Source of the DNA: PALSA-607 sp036509315
GTDB taxonomy: Bacteria > Actinomycetota > Actinomycetes > Acidothermales > Acidothermaceae
Direction of reading: 5' to 3'
Length of the DNA stretch: 33,624 bases
Assembly: GCA_036509315.1 (NCBI GenBank)
Contig: DATCFU010000207.1
Location: forward strand, 1 to 33,624
Below, piece after piece: positions 8,801-15,601 of this stretch. How positions within the stretch are numbered: the stretch's first letter is position 1; each line of letters begins with the position of its first letter. The notes beneath the pieces are model-generated. The model searched no databases. It was not told the origin of the DNA and saw only the letters and a program-made list of their open reading frames with translations. The position numbers were made by a program, and so were the translations under genes.

Positions 8801-9090
8801 TCGGCGCGGGTCAGGCCGCTTCGCAGCCGGGCACCCCGCTTCCGTCGACGACGTTGGACGGCATGCAGGCGTTCATCTTGCCGACGACCGCGGCGAACGT
8901 CGTGGTGTTCCGCTCACCGGATCGGCGCGCCGATTGGCTGCTGTTCGAACTCGCGGTCCTGCTCGTGGCACTGCTTGGTGCGATCCCGGCCGGAGGCCGG
9001 GCCGGTGACCAACGGCGCCCAGGTCGTCCGGTGCGCGGCGACGTTGCCGATCCGGTGACGGGACCGCCGACCGAAGTGGCGCACGCATGA
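5806..9090 (+). CDS. giant membrane glycosyltransferase (GT2 domain plus multi-spanning membrane region)
   Basis: A 1094-residue protein with an N-terminal GT-A fold family-2 domain (about 15-260), then a long membrane region and a mixed C-terminal half. GT2 features are VVTAVLVAHDGARWLPTTLHAV at the N-terminus, the metal/nucleotide-sugar HDDS at 116-119, and the acceptor-site FRDDTDFGWR at 216-225. Hydrophobic helices follow near 290-315 and 390-410, with many more to about 760. A soluble, probably extracytoplasmic, stretch and one last helix (LLFELAVLLVALLGAIPAGG) end the protein. It presumably transfers a sugar to an envelope acceptor; donor and acceptor are unknown. ATG 5806 is preferred to GTG 5767. 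Its stop overlaps the DUF5719 start by four bases, implying joint function. M. tuberculosis lacks this pair at the whiB2-Rv3259 junction. Confidence 0.85.
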   Translation: MTSSAIRHDHLVRPRHVVTAVLVAHDGARWLPTTLHAVKTQRRPVQRFVAVDTDSHDGTRELLERAVGASSVLDAPREMGFGAAVAMATAAFAHAPGLASTRSDSGAVVEWLWLLHDDSAPAPQALEALLELADEMPSAAVIGAKLLGWDNQRLLLEVGATLDRGGRRETWLEPGELDHGQHDGDRDVLAVSTAGMLVRRDIWEDLGGFDPALPLFRDDTDFGWRANLAGHRVVICSRAVLRHAQATTSGLRPIACGPSQPRRLDRQSALWTMLTNCSAVWLPWTILRVMFAGVVRSSLFVVAKRPFDAWDEMRATVSVLIRPRALLRARRARRATRRIPSREVRSLFAPRGTRLRRYGESARERLTDIGRRDDDAITDDRVLFRRLITQPGLVLVIGLLIVSLVAERHVLKGTLHGGMLLPAPASAGDLWNTYTASWHATGFGSTTDAPPYLAIVAMIGAVLFGSAQLAVKVLLLGSVPIAGLMAYVAARPIVTTKRLRVWLAATYALLPVATGSIASGRLGTAVAFAVLPLALKLSGQSLLPPLYTQARAERSTARRSGRRVVGVRPAWPAGLVLALGAAFDPMLYVLLAPLLALALIASLVRRSWVGVRRVLIVLAVPPALLMPWSARLWHHPALLVLGVGQPSGQLQAPRLPAIDMLLLHPGGPSLPPIWLDGVIAVAALAGLLQLTRPGPARLGWLLAIDGLVGGLIVAGVQAQVPGSSDTFAGWPGIATAMVGAGLLTSAAVAGTRLRSRLTQTNFGWRQPLALLLATAAAATPLAAGAFWVVAGTGHVLHSGPVNILPPFVAAESVAHGQARTVVLKPGPSGQVDYTVLRDRGQQLGDADLLSDPGQVAVVGAAVADLSAGIGQRAATELSHTGIRYVLVPESADAGLGARIAAGGGVLPQNTSGGWRVWEVQANAGRLAIAATGDDDWQLPGAPVGVGRHAPTLQIPFSLSSRVLVLTEAPSSAWQAKAVAAPGPIGAVGAVATAGQLAEIGAGQAASQPGTPLPSTTLDGMQAFILPTTAANVVVFRSPDRRADWLLFELAVLLVALLGAIPAGGRAGDQRRPGRPVRGDVADPVTGPPTEVAHA

Positions 9091-10589
9091 GACTCGATCC
9101 CCGGCTAGCCGCCGTCCCGGTCGTCGCATTAGTTGTCGCCGTCACGTGGGTTGCGGCCGTCGTCGCTCCGACCTCGCACGGAGCGGCGGCCTCGCTGTCG
9201 TCGGTCATCGCGGTGCGCGAGGCCAACTGGGTGTGCCCGCAAGCGGGCGGCGCGGGAACGGGCCCGGTGGCCGGTGGCGCGTTGGCGAGCGGCGCGACGG
9301 CTCCCGGCGCGGCCAGGATCGCCTACGCCGACGCAGCTGTCACGGATTCTGCCGACTCGCACCTGACAACCCAGGCACTGGGCGCCGGTGCATCAGCAGC
9401 GCCGATTGCTATCCAGCCTGATCACGGGTGGGTGGTTGACGGGCCGGCCGCGTTAACGCCGACACAGATATCGGTCAATGGTTCGTTGACCGACACGTTG
9501 AGTGCCGTGCAGTTCAGCCGCACGATAGCCGGCACCGTGCCGCAGGCGTCCGCCGTGCAGTGCGATGGTCCGACGACCGACGCATGGTTCGCCGGTTTCT
9601 CAAGCAATGTCGGCGCGCACGCGACCCTGTTGCTCAGCAACGTCGACACCGTGCAGGCGAGCGTCAACGTGTCGATCTGGGGCGGCGGCGGCGAGCCGAC
9701 CGTGCGCCAGGGCATCGTTGTCGCTCCACAGACGCAGGTCGTCGTTGCCCTCGATCAGATCGACCCAGGCTTGCCGGTCGCAGTGGTGCACGTGTCCGCG
9801 ACGGCGGGCCGCGTCGTCCCCGCACTACGTGCTGACGCCGAGAACGGCTCGATCCCGCTGGGTGTCGACTGGCTGCCTCGCACCACTGCACCTGCGACGA
9901 CGCAGACGGTGCCGGGGATCCTCGGCGCCGCAGGCTCGCGCCAACTCGTTGTTGGCAACCCGGGCAGCCTCGATGCGACTTATTCACTGACGGCGGTGAC
10001 GTCAGACGGCGCTTACGTACCAACCGAGTTCACTTCGCTCACGGTGGCCGCTGGTGACGTGTCTCAGATCAGCCTCGATCCCGTCTTGCAGGGTTCGGCT
10101 GCGGCGATTGTGGTGACATCGACGCAGCCGGTCGTCGTTGGTGGGATCTCGTCAACGCCGCCCGACGGTACCGGGGCATCGGACTACGCGTTCACCGGTG
10201 CCGCGTTGCCGTTGTCGGGACCGACTGTGGTGGCGGGGGGTGAGATCGCCGCGCAGCGCGACACCACGCTGGTGTTGTCAGCTCCGGGCACCGCGGATGC
10301 AGCGGTTCGCGTTGTGGTCTTACCGACGCAGCCCGACTCGCCGCCGGTCAGCAACGACATGACTGTGTCAGGCGGGACGACGACGGTGCTCGACCTCGCG
10401 TCACTGACGACAGACCCGGCTCCTGGCGTGGTGGTGATCCCCGAAGGTGGCGGTCCGTTGTATGCGGCGTGGTCGTTGACGGAGATGCTGCAGGACGGTA
10501 CCGACCTCACTGAGTTGGTGCTGCAGACACCGACTCGCACGTTGCTGCGCCCACCGGTGCAGTTCGATCCGGCCGCGGGTCTGCCGTAG
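9087..10589 (+). CDS. DUF5719 family secreted or membrane-anchored protein
   Basis: A 500-residue protein with a single N-terminal hydrophobic helix at about 7-29 (a signal peptide or anchor), then an Ala/Gly/Thr/Val-rich extracytoplasmic region. The body looks all-beta, with repeated immunoglobulin-like strand patterns such as ATLLLSNVDTVQASVNVSIWG and RQLVVGNPGSLDATYSLTAV. No catalytic motif is recognisable. It resembles the DUF5719 proteins found next to large GT2 membrane proteins in actinobacteria; I rely on memory of that association. ATGA overlap with the glycosyltransferase stop indicates translational coupling. It may act as an external partner or acceptor-presenting subunit, but no function is established. 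Confidence 0.7.
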   Translation: MRLDPRLAAVPVVALVVAVTWVAAVVAPTSHGAAASLSSVIAVREANWVCPQAGGAGTGPVAGGALASGATAPGAARIAYADAAVTDSADSHLTTQALGAGASAAPIAIQPDHGWVVDGPAALTPTQISVNGSLTDTLSAVQFSRTIAGTVPQASAVQCDGPTTDAWFAGFSSNVGAHATLLLSNVDTVQASVNVSIWGGGGEPTVRQGIVVAPQTQVVVALDQIDPGLPVAVVHVSATAGRVVPALRADAENGSIPLGVDWLPRTTAPATTQTVPGILGAAGSRQLVVGNPGSLDATYSLTAVTSDGAYVPTEFTSLTVAAGDVSQISLDPVLQGSAAAIVVTSTQPVVVGGISSTPPDGTGASDYAFTGAALPLSGPTVVAGGEIAAQRDTTLVLSAPGTADAAVRVVVLPTQPDSPPVSNDMTVSGGTTTVLDLASLTTDPAPGVVVIPEGGGPLYAAWSLTEMLQDGTDLTELVLQTPTRTLLRPPVQFDPAAGLP

Positions 10590-10611
10590 TTTTCGCATCC
10601 CGGTGATCGAC

Positions 10612-10645
10612 GCCGGCTACTGGTCGGTGCCGGCTACTGGTCGGG
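10612..10645. repeat. 17-bp tandem duplication spanning a stop codon
   Basis: GCCGGCTACTGGTCGGT at 10612-10628 is repeated at 10629-10645 with one change in the last base. The second copy contains the minus-strand stop (CTA at 10634-10636) of the zincin-like gene, and the first copy carries the same CTA just beyond it. It looks like a recent slippage duplication in the 44-bp convergent gap after the DUF5719 gene. Confidence 0.85.
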
Positions 10646-11077
10646 GCCGGGCTCCCAGCCTTCGCCATACCCGGGATCAACCGTTTCGGGGTCGAGGCCG
10701 AGGTACTCGGCGACCTTCTCCACCACGACGTCATGCACGAGCTCGGCCAGCTCTTCGAGACCCGTCGATCGGGCTTCGATCGGACGTCGGTAGATGACTA
10801 CTTGAGCTGGTCGGTTGCCGGTGGCTGGGAACCACGCACCGAGGGGCACCGGCTCGATGGTGCTGCGGCCGAGCAGCGCGGCCGGCGGAACGTCCTCGAC
10901 GGCGAACTGGATCTTGTTCAGCTGTTCGGACCAGCGCACCTCGAGGTGCTCCACCGCGTCGAGCACCAGCTCGTCGAAGGCGGCCGCCCTGGTGCGAGTG
11001 ATCGGGACCGCCTGCGGCGCGAACGGGCCGCGGATCCCACGACCGCGCCGATCACGGCGGCGGTGGTCGGGTTGCAT
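10634..11077 (-). CDS. zincin-like metallopeptidase family protein with degenerate active site (Rv3259-like)
   Basis: A 147-residue protein resembling the small Zincin_1/metallopeptidase family found beside whiB2 in actinobacteria. Conserved features are the N-terminal GPFAPQAVP segment, FDELVLDAVEHLEVRWSEQL, IYRRPIEARSTGLEELAELVHDVVVEKV, and YLGLDPETVDP. In active family members the helix carries HExxH; here it reads H115-D-V-V-V, so the Glu is Asp and the second His is lost. A catalytic protease is therefore unlikely. ATG 11077 is chosen because upstream in-frame sequence to 11251 lacks family similarity and overlaps the divergent DUF3499 gene. It is encoded opposite its neighbours, as Rv3259 is in M. 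tuberculosis. Its role is unknown. Confidence 0.85.
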   Translation of the reverse strand: MQPDHRRRDRRGRGIRGPFAPQAVPITRTRAAAFDELVLDAVEHLEVRWSEQLNKIQFAVEDVPPAALLGRSTIEPVPLGAWFPATGNRPAQVVIYRRPIEARSTGLEELAELVHDVVVEKVAEYLGLDPETVDPGYGEGWEPGPDQ

Positions 11078-11211
11078 GACACGACACTGTGCCCGATGAG
11101 ACTCCGTACCTGAAATGACGGGCGTAGGCGAAATCTGCCCGGCACTGCGCACGAATGTGCCCGACACGCTGCTCGATCTGTGGGTGGATGCCCCCGCGCA
11201 CCCCGCCCGCC

Positions 11212-11220
11212 TACTAGCCT
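11212..11220 (+). promoter_or_regulatory. candidate -10 element for near-leaderless DUF3499 transcript
   Basis: TACTAG (11212-11217), overlapping TAGCCT (11215-11220), lies 8-11 nt before GTG 11229. Transcription would then begin at or within a few bases of the start codon. No Shine-Dalgarno is visible between them, which fits a leaderless mRNA. Confidence 0.3.
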
Positions 11221-11228
11221 TCGCGCTC

Positions 11229-11627
11229 GTGAGCCCTCTTCGTCGATGCACCCGGACCGCCTGCGGTCAGCCGGCGGTTGCCACGCTCACCTACGTGTAC
11301 GCCGAGTCCACCGCCGTGCTCGGCCCGCTCGCCACCTACGCCGAACCGCACTGCTACGACCTGTGCGCCAGGCATTCGGCGCGGCTCACGGCGCCGCTGG
11401 GCTGGGAGGTCGTTCGGCTGGAGATCGCCGAGCCGGCTGGTCCGACCGCCGATGATCTCGAGGCGCTCGCCGATGCCGTTCGCGAGGCCGCACGACCGGC
11501 TGTCGAGACGATCTCGAGCAGCGCGGGCGGCACCGGTTCGGGCGGCAGCTCAGGGGGTGCCGCTCTTGGCGGTCCGAGTCAGGGTCGCCGCGGGCATCTG
11601 CGCGTCCTGCAGCCCCCGACACCCTGA
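11229..11627 (+). CDS. DUF3499 family protein (Rv3258c-like)
   Basis: A 132-residue protein with an N-terminal Cys/His-rich, probably zinc-binding, domain: RRCTRTACGQPAVATLTYVYAESTAVLGPLA, then EPHCYDLCARHSARLTAPLGWEVVRL. This is the core of DUF3499 proteins, found between the Rv3259-like gene and manB across actinobacteria. The C-terminal third is a Ser/Gly/Ala-rich low-complexity tail ending GRRGHLRVLQPPTP. GTG 11229 is selected because similarity begins there; the upstream frame to 11115 is open but unlike the family. The gene is divergent from the zincin-like gene, with starts 151 bp apart. Function is unknown; retained Cys pairs suggest a structural zinc site. Confidence 0.88.
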   Translation: MSPLRRCTRTACGQPAVATLTYVYAESTAVLGPLATYAEPHCYDLCARHSARLTAPLGWEVVRLEIAEPAGPTADDLEALADAVREAARPAVETISSSAGGTGSGGSSGGAALGGPSQGRRGHLRVLQPPTP

Positions 11628-11662
11628 TTTCCTCGCTGCCCGAACCCCTCGCCGTCGAGTCT

Positions 11663-11679
11663 GTCCGGGCTGCCCGGAC
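11663..11679 (+). terminator. hairpin after DUF3499 gene
   Basis: GTCCGGG (11663-11669) and CCCGGAC (11673-11679) form a perfect 7-bp stem with a 3-nt loop, 36 nt after the DUF3499 stop. It is a plausible terminator. A further TGTCCGG follows at 11683-11689, so an operator is also possible. Confidence 0.4.
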
Positions 11680-11712
11680 TAATGTCCGGTTTATACCCGA
11701 ATCGCCCGGTAT

Positions 11713-11740
11713 TAAAGTCCAGACGGGTGTTAGGCCGATA
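11713..11740 (+). promoter_or_regulatory. sigma28 (FliA/WhiG)-like promoter motif
   Basis: TAAA (11713-11716) followed by GCCGATA (11734-11740) resembles the TAAA/GCCGATAA boxes read by FliA/SigD/WhiG sigma factors. The 17-bp gap exceeds the usual 15-16. The flanking 60 bases are unusually AT-rich for this window. If used, it would give a ~110-nt leader to the zinc-ribbon gene. That leader holds a possible stem of TCACCCA (11750-11756) with TGGGTGA (11774-11780). Confidence 0.3.
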
Positions 11741-11855
11741 GGGCGTATGTCACCCATTCGGCTCCGGCCCACTTGGGTGATCAAGAACCGCACTTCCCCG
11801 AGTGGGCGAGCGATCCCCCACACTCGATGCCGTACTCGAAGCAGTAGGAGCACCC

Positions 11856-12125
11856 GTGCCCAAGACCGCGACCAGCGTCCGCACCTCACGCCAGGCGTCC
11901 ACCGAACTCAGCGGACCTGCCTCGCTTGTGAACGTCGAGGCCCGCAACCTCACCAAGTGCCGGATCTGCGGCAGCGAGCGCGTCACCTCGATCGCGATGA
12001 CGCTCACGGATGGTTCGCGGGTGCACTTCGCCTCGTGCCACCACTGCGAGAACCGTTGGTGGCTTCAGGGCGGGGCGCAGCTGAGCTTCGACCACGTCAT
12101 CGCCAAGACCCGCAAAATCGCCTGA
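11856..12125 (+). CDS. small zinc-ribbon protein of unknown function
   Basis: An 89-residue protein. After a variable Ser/Thr-rich N-terminus, two cysteine pairs form a ribbon: Cys35-x2-Cys38 (KCRICGSERVTSIAMTLTDG) and Cys61-x2-Cys64 (FASCHHCENRWW). The tail LSFDHVIAKTRKIA is basic. I recall similar short actinobacterial proteins but no assigned function; nucleic-acid or protein binding through the ribbon is a reasonable guess. GTG 11856 is chosen because GTAGGAG at 11844-11850 ends 5 nt upstream; the in-frame GTG at 11802 has no such site. It stands alone between the DUF3499 gene and the convergent DinB-like gene, with its own candidate promoter. Confidence 0.75.
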   Translation: MPKTATSVRTSRQASTELSGPASLVNVEARNLTKCRICGSERVTSIAMTLTDGSRVHFASCHHCENRWWLQGGAQLSFDHVIAKTRKIA

Positions 12126-12164
12126 CCGCAGACCTGTTTGACGGGCAGAGCTGCAGGACTCGCC

Positions 12165-12692
12165 TTACAGTCCGGTCGCCCCGTCGGTCAGCTCGCGCAG
12201 CAGGTCGGCATGACCGTTGTGGCGGGCGTACTCCGCGATCAAGTGGACGTAGGCAACCCGCAGCGAATACGTCTCTCCGTTGGCAGTGAACGTGTCGTCG
12301 AACCCCATCTCCGCGACGGCGGCATCCGCCAACTTGCACTCCTCGAAGTACCTGTCGAAGTCGGCTGCCGCCTGCGCGGGGTCGAGATCGTTGAAGTCGG
12401 CGTCCTTCAAACTGACATCGTCGGGCGCTCCGTACATCGGGCCGACGGCCTCTCCGGCGGCCCGTTGCCGAAGCCAGATGCGCTCCACTTTCCCCAGATG
12501 ACGTACCAGGCCGAGCAACGACAGGCCGGACGGCGGGATGGTCCGCTTCGTTAGCTGCTCTCCCGTGAGGCCGGCGCACAGCCTCAGTAGCGTGTGTCGT
12601 TGCCACGCGAGGTAGGCCTCGAGAATCGGACGGTCATCCCCGACGAGCGGCCCATCGGGGAGCTCAGGTGGGTTGGGTGCGGTCCAGGCCAT
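12165..12692 (-). CDS. DinB-like (DUF664) metal-dependent protein
   Basis: A 175-residue four-helix-bundle protein of the DinB/YfiT superfamily (DUF664 branch). Landmarks are the N-terminal PLVGDDRPILEAYLAWQRHTLLRLCAGLTGEQL, RHLGKVERIWLRQRAAGE, and the C-terminal metal-site helix VHLIAEYARHNGHADLLRE with appropriately spaced histidines. Relatives use mycothiol or bacillithiol in transferase or isomerase reactions, but most DUF664 proteins are uncharacterised. ATG 12692 (MAWTAPNPPELP) matches the usual N-terminus better than ATG 12716. The start is divergent from manB, 155 bp away. Another member of this broad superfamily lies at 18297, so thiol-dependent chemistry occurs twice in the window. 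Confidence 0.85.
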   Translation of the reverse strand: MAWTAPNPPELPDGPLVGDDRPILEAYLAWQRHTLLRLCAGLTGEQLTKRTIPPSGLSLLGLVRHLGKVERIWLRQRAAGEAVGPMYGAPDDVSLKDADFNDLDPAQAAADFDRYFEECKLADAAVAEMGFDDTFTANGETYSLRVAYVHLIAEYARHNGHADLLRELTDGATGL

Positions 12693-12847
12693 GGCCTCAT
12701 CATCGCTGTTCGCCACGTAGGTCGCCGTCGGCGATCGCTGCCGCGCTCCCGCTGCGGCGATCCGGCTCGGTAGGCTGCGCTCACGCGCACATTCCCTGTG
12801 CGCCCGCCGGGTATCGGCGGCAGACGGGCGAAACCGAGGCAGGCCCA

Positions 12848-14200
12848 GTGCGCGACCTTTCCAAGATCGTCAAGGCGTACGACATCCGCGGCGTGGTGCC
12901 CGACGAGCTCGACGAAGAGACCGCGCGCGCGGTCGGCGCGGCGTTCGCCATCTTCACCAAGGCGCCGCGCATCGTGATCGCGCACGACATGCGCGAGTCA
13001 TCAGGTCCGCTCTCCCAGGCAGTCGCAGAAGGTGCGGCCAGCCAGGGCGCCGACGTCATCATGGCCGGCCTCGCGAGCACCGACATGATCTACTTTGCGG
13101 CCGGGAGCCTCGACATCCCTGGCGTCATGCTGACCGCCAGCCACAATCCGGCCAAGTACAACGGCATCAAGCTGTGCCTCGCCGGTGCGCGACCGGTCGG
13201 GCAGGAAACGGGCCTCGCCGAGATTCGCGCGCTGATCGAGAACGGTATCCCTGCCTACGACGGGAAGCCGGGCACGATCACGACGCACGAACTGGTCGAG
13301 GACTACGCGGTGTTCCTCCGGCATCTCGTTGACCTCAGCGGCATCCGACCGCTCAAGGTCGTCGTCGACGCGGGGAACGGCATGGGTGGCTACACCGTCC
13401 CGATCGTGTTGAAGGACCTGCCGCTCGACATCGTGCCGATGTACTTCGAGCTCGACGGGAACTTCCCCAACCACGAGGCGAACCCGATCGATCCGAAGAA
13501 CACCGCCGACCTGCAAGCCAAGGTGCTCGAGACACACGCCGATATCGGTCTCGCCTTCGATGGCGACGCCGACCGCTGCTTCGTCATTGACGAGCGTGGG
13601 CAGATCGTGTCGCCGTCCGTGATTACCGCACTGGTCGCCGTCCGCGAATTGAAGAAGAGCCCTGGCTCGGCGATCATCCACAACCTGATTACGTCGAAGG
13701 CTGTCGCCGAAATCGTGCGCGAACACGGCGGAGTTCCGGTGCGCAGCCGGGTCGGCCACTCGTTCATCAAGGCCACGATGGGCGAGACGAACGCGGTGTT
13801 CGGTGGCGAGCATTCGGGCCACTTTTACTTCCGCGATTTCTGGCGCGCCGACTCAGGAATGCTGGCCGCACTGCATGTTCTGGCTGCGCTCGGCGAAACG
13901 CCCCCGGGGACGAAACTGTCGGAGTTCCTCGCGGAGTATTCGCGATACGTGCAGTCGGGGGAGATCAACTCGACCGTGCACGACCAGGCCGCGGTGAGTG
14001 CGAAGGTGCGGGCCGCCTACGTCGACGAGCCGGACGCGACGATCGATGACCTCGACGGCATGACCGTCACGACGCCGACGTGGTGGTTCAACCTGCGTGC
14101 CTCGAACACCGAGCCGTTGCTTCGCTTGAACGTCGAGGCCGACGACCAGGCGACGCTCGACCGAGTGCGCGACGAGGTTCTCGCACTTATCCGCGGCTGA
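12848..14200 (+). CDS. manB: phosphomannomutase/phosphoglucomutase
   Basis: A 450-residue alpha-D-phosphohexomutase interconverting mannose-6-phosphate and mannose-1-phosphate, which feeds GDP-mannose for mannosylated envelope glycolipids and glycoproteins. Diagnostic sites are the phosphoserine loop TASHNP (catalytic Ser98), the Mg2+ loop DGDADR (238-243), the sugar-binding GEHSGHFYF, and the phosphate-binding RASNTEPLLRLNVEA near the C-terminus. GTG 12848 is used because family similarity (DLSKIVKAYDIRG) begins there; GAGG lies 8 nt upstream, and the longer open frame to 12668 crosses the DinB promoter region. It is the first gene of a plus-strand run through the Trm112-like and SIS genes, matching Rv3257c-Rv3256c in M. 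tuberculosis. Confidence 0.94.
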   Translation: MRDLSKIVKAYDIRGVVPDELDEETARAVGAAFAIFTKAPRIVIAHDMRESSGPLSQAVAEGAASQGADVIMAGLASTDMIYFAAGSLDIPGVMLTASHNPAKYNGIKLCLAGARPVGQETGLAEIRALIENGIPAYDGKPGTITTHELVEDYAVFLRHLVDLSGIRPLKVVVDAGNGMGGYTVPIVLKDLPLDIVPMYFELDGNFPNHEANPIDPKNTADLQAKVLETHADIGLAFDGDADRCFVIDERGQIVSPSVITALVAVRELKKSPGSAIIHNLITSKAVAEIVREHGGVPVRSRVGHSFIKATMGETNAVFGGEHSGHFYFRDFWRADSGMLAALHVLAALGETPPGTKLSEFLAEYSRYVQSGEINSTVHDQAAVSAKVRAAYVDEPDATIDDLDGMTVTTPTWWFNLRASNTEPLLRLNVEADDQATLDRVRDEVLALIRG

Positions 14201-14215
14201 CAGGGAGCCACTGCT

Positions 14216-14425
14216 GTGAACCTCGAACCGTCGATGCTAGAGATCCTCGCGTGTCCGGCCTGTCATTCGCCGCTCACGATCGAACGGCTGCCCGATGCAC
14301 CCAAAGATGCGGACCCAGAAGAGTTGGTCTGCACCAACAGTGACTGTCGCCGTGCGTATCCGGTGCGCGGCGACATCCCGGTTTTGCTGATCGACGAAGC
14401 ACGGATCCTACCGGTTGCCGGCTGA
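14216..14425 (+). CDS. Trm112-like zinc-binding protein
   Basis: A 69-residue Trm112/YcaR-type protein. Cys13-x2-Cys16 (LACPACHSPL) and Cys39/Cys44 (LVCTNSDCRRAYPVRGDIPVLL) form the zinc site, and PVRGDIPVLLIDEA is the family's C-terminal signature. Family members act as small partners that stabilise or activate other enzymes, classically methyltransferases. The partner here is unknown, and the position in the mannose operon may hint at a role with the mutase or SIS protein. GTG 14216 follows AGGGAG (14202-14207) at 8 nt. Its stop overlaps the next ATG by one base (TGATG). Confidence 0.9.
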   Translation: MNLEPSMLEILACPACHSPLTIERLPDAPKDADPEELVCTNSDCRRAYPVRGDIPVLLIDEARILPVAG

Positions 14426-15591
14426 TGTCCCTCGAGCTCGACGAGCGGCTGCTCGACGATCCTGACGCGCTCGCCGCCGCCGATATGGCGGGCATGTTGC
14501 GGACGATCGCCGGATCGGGCGCGCAGGTCAGGGAGGCCTCGACCCTCGTCGGAGAGGCGGACGTCGAGTCGCTGGCCGACGAGCGGCCGCGCGCAGTGGT
14601 GCTTTCGGCCGTTGGCTCGAGTGCGGCCGCGTGCGAAGTGTTGCGGGCGCTGGTTGCCGACGACATTTCGCTGCCGCTCATCGAAGCGTCCGGCCCAACG
14701 TTGCCGCGCTGGGTCGGTCCGCTCGACCTGGTGATTGCGGTGTCCCGTTCGGGCACCGCGCGGCCGACGCTCGACGCGGTAACCGAGGCCGGTCGGCGCG
14801 GTTGCCGCGTCGTCACGATCGCGGCACCACGCTCGCCCCTCGACGTCCTCGGTGATCGTGTTCGTGGTCTCACGCTTGCGGTCGACAAAGCCGACCGGCA
14901 CACCCGAACCAGCCTGTGGTCACTCGCGATTCCGTTGCTCGCGGTCGCTGATGCACTTGGCATTGCGGCGGTGTCGGCTGACGAGATGGTGCTCGCGGCG
15001 GATCGGCTCGATGCCACCGCAGAGGCCTGCCGGCCAAGTAGCGAGTCGTTCGTGAATCCGGCGAAGCGGCTGGCGATCGACATCGCCGGCTCGCTGCCGG
15101 TGATTTGGGGTGCGGGCGGATTGTGCCGGGTGGCGGCCAAGCGTTTCGCGCGCCAGCTGCATGCCAATGCGAAATACCCCGCGCTGGACGGCGGGTTGCA
15201 GGAGGCCGCGCACGGCACTGTCGCGTTGTTCGATGGGCTATTCGCAACGACGACGCCGGAGGACGTGTTTCGCGATCCGTTTGACGACGAGTCTCCCCGG
15301 ACAATGCCCTTGCGGGTCGTGTTGATGCGTGATGCTCCTGACAGCGAAACCGACACCGATGCCGGCCTTCGGCGGGCGGCCGAATACCTTGCGGGTGAGC
15401 GCGGTGTGCGGACAAGCCAGGTGGCCGCCGACAACGGGCTGCCGTTCGAACGGCTTGCGCAGCTGATCGCGTTCGGCGACTTTGCGAGTGTGTACTTGGC
15501 TCTCGGGCTGGGGATCGATCCGTCGCCGACGCGGTCGGTGTTGGAGATGAAGGAACGGATCGAGTCGAGCCGTCGAAATCGTGAGGGATGA
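14425..15591 (+). CDS. SIS-domain protein, bifunctional phosphoglucose/phosphomannose isomerase-like (Rv3256c-like)
   Basis: A 388-residue protein with two sugar-isomerase (SIS) lobes. The first covers about 50-170 (VVLSAVGSSAAACEVLRAL, then IAVSRSGTARPTLDAV for phosphosugar binding). The second covers about 205-380 (LPVIWGAGGLCRVAAKRFARQLHANAKYPALDGGLQEAAHG). This is the architecture of archaeal/actinobacterial PGI/PMI-type proteins and of Rv3256c, which follows manB in mycobacteria. It may interconvert fructose-6-phosphate and mannose-6-phosphate, supplying ManB, but Rv3256c-type proteins are not clearly proven isomerases. It starts at ATG 14425, overlapping the Trm112-like stop. In mycobacteria manA follows; here a cation transporter does. 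Confidence 0.82.
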   Translation: MSLELDERLLDDPDALAAADMAGMLRTIAGSGAQVREASTLVGEADVESLADERPRAVVLSAVGSSAAACEVLRALVADDISLPLIEASGPTLPRWVGPLDLVIAVSRSGTARPTLDAVTEAGRRGCRVVTIAAPRSPLDVLGDRVRGLTLAVDKADRHTRTSLWSLAIPLLAVADALGIAAVSADEMVLAADRLDATAEACRPSSESFVNPAKRLAIDIAGSLPVIWGAGGLCRVAAKRFARQLHANAKYPALDGGLQEAAHGTVALFDGLFATTTPEDVFRDPFDDESPRTMPLRVVLMRDAPDSETDTDAGLRRAAEYLAGERGVRTSQVAADNGLPFERLAQLIAFGDFASVYLALGLGIDPSPTRSVLEMKERIESSRRNREG

Positions 15592-15601
15592 GTAGCTCCA
15601 C

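Noticed and set aside
12668..12847. Upstream extension of the manB frame
   Set aside because: Family similarity starts at GTG 12848; the extension is Arg/His/Pro-rich and runs into the divergent DinB-like gene's start region.
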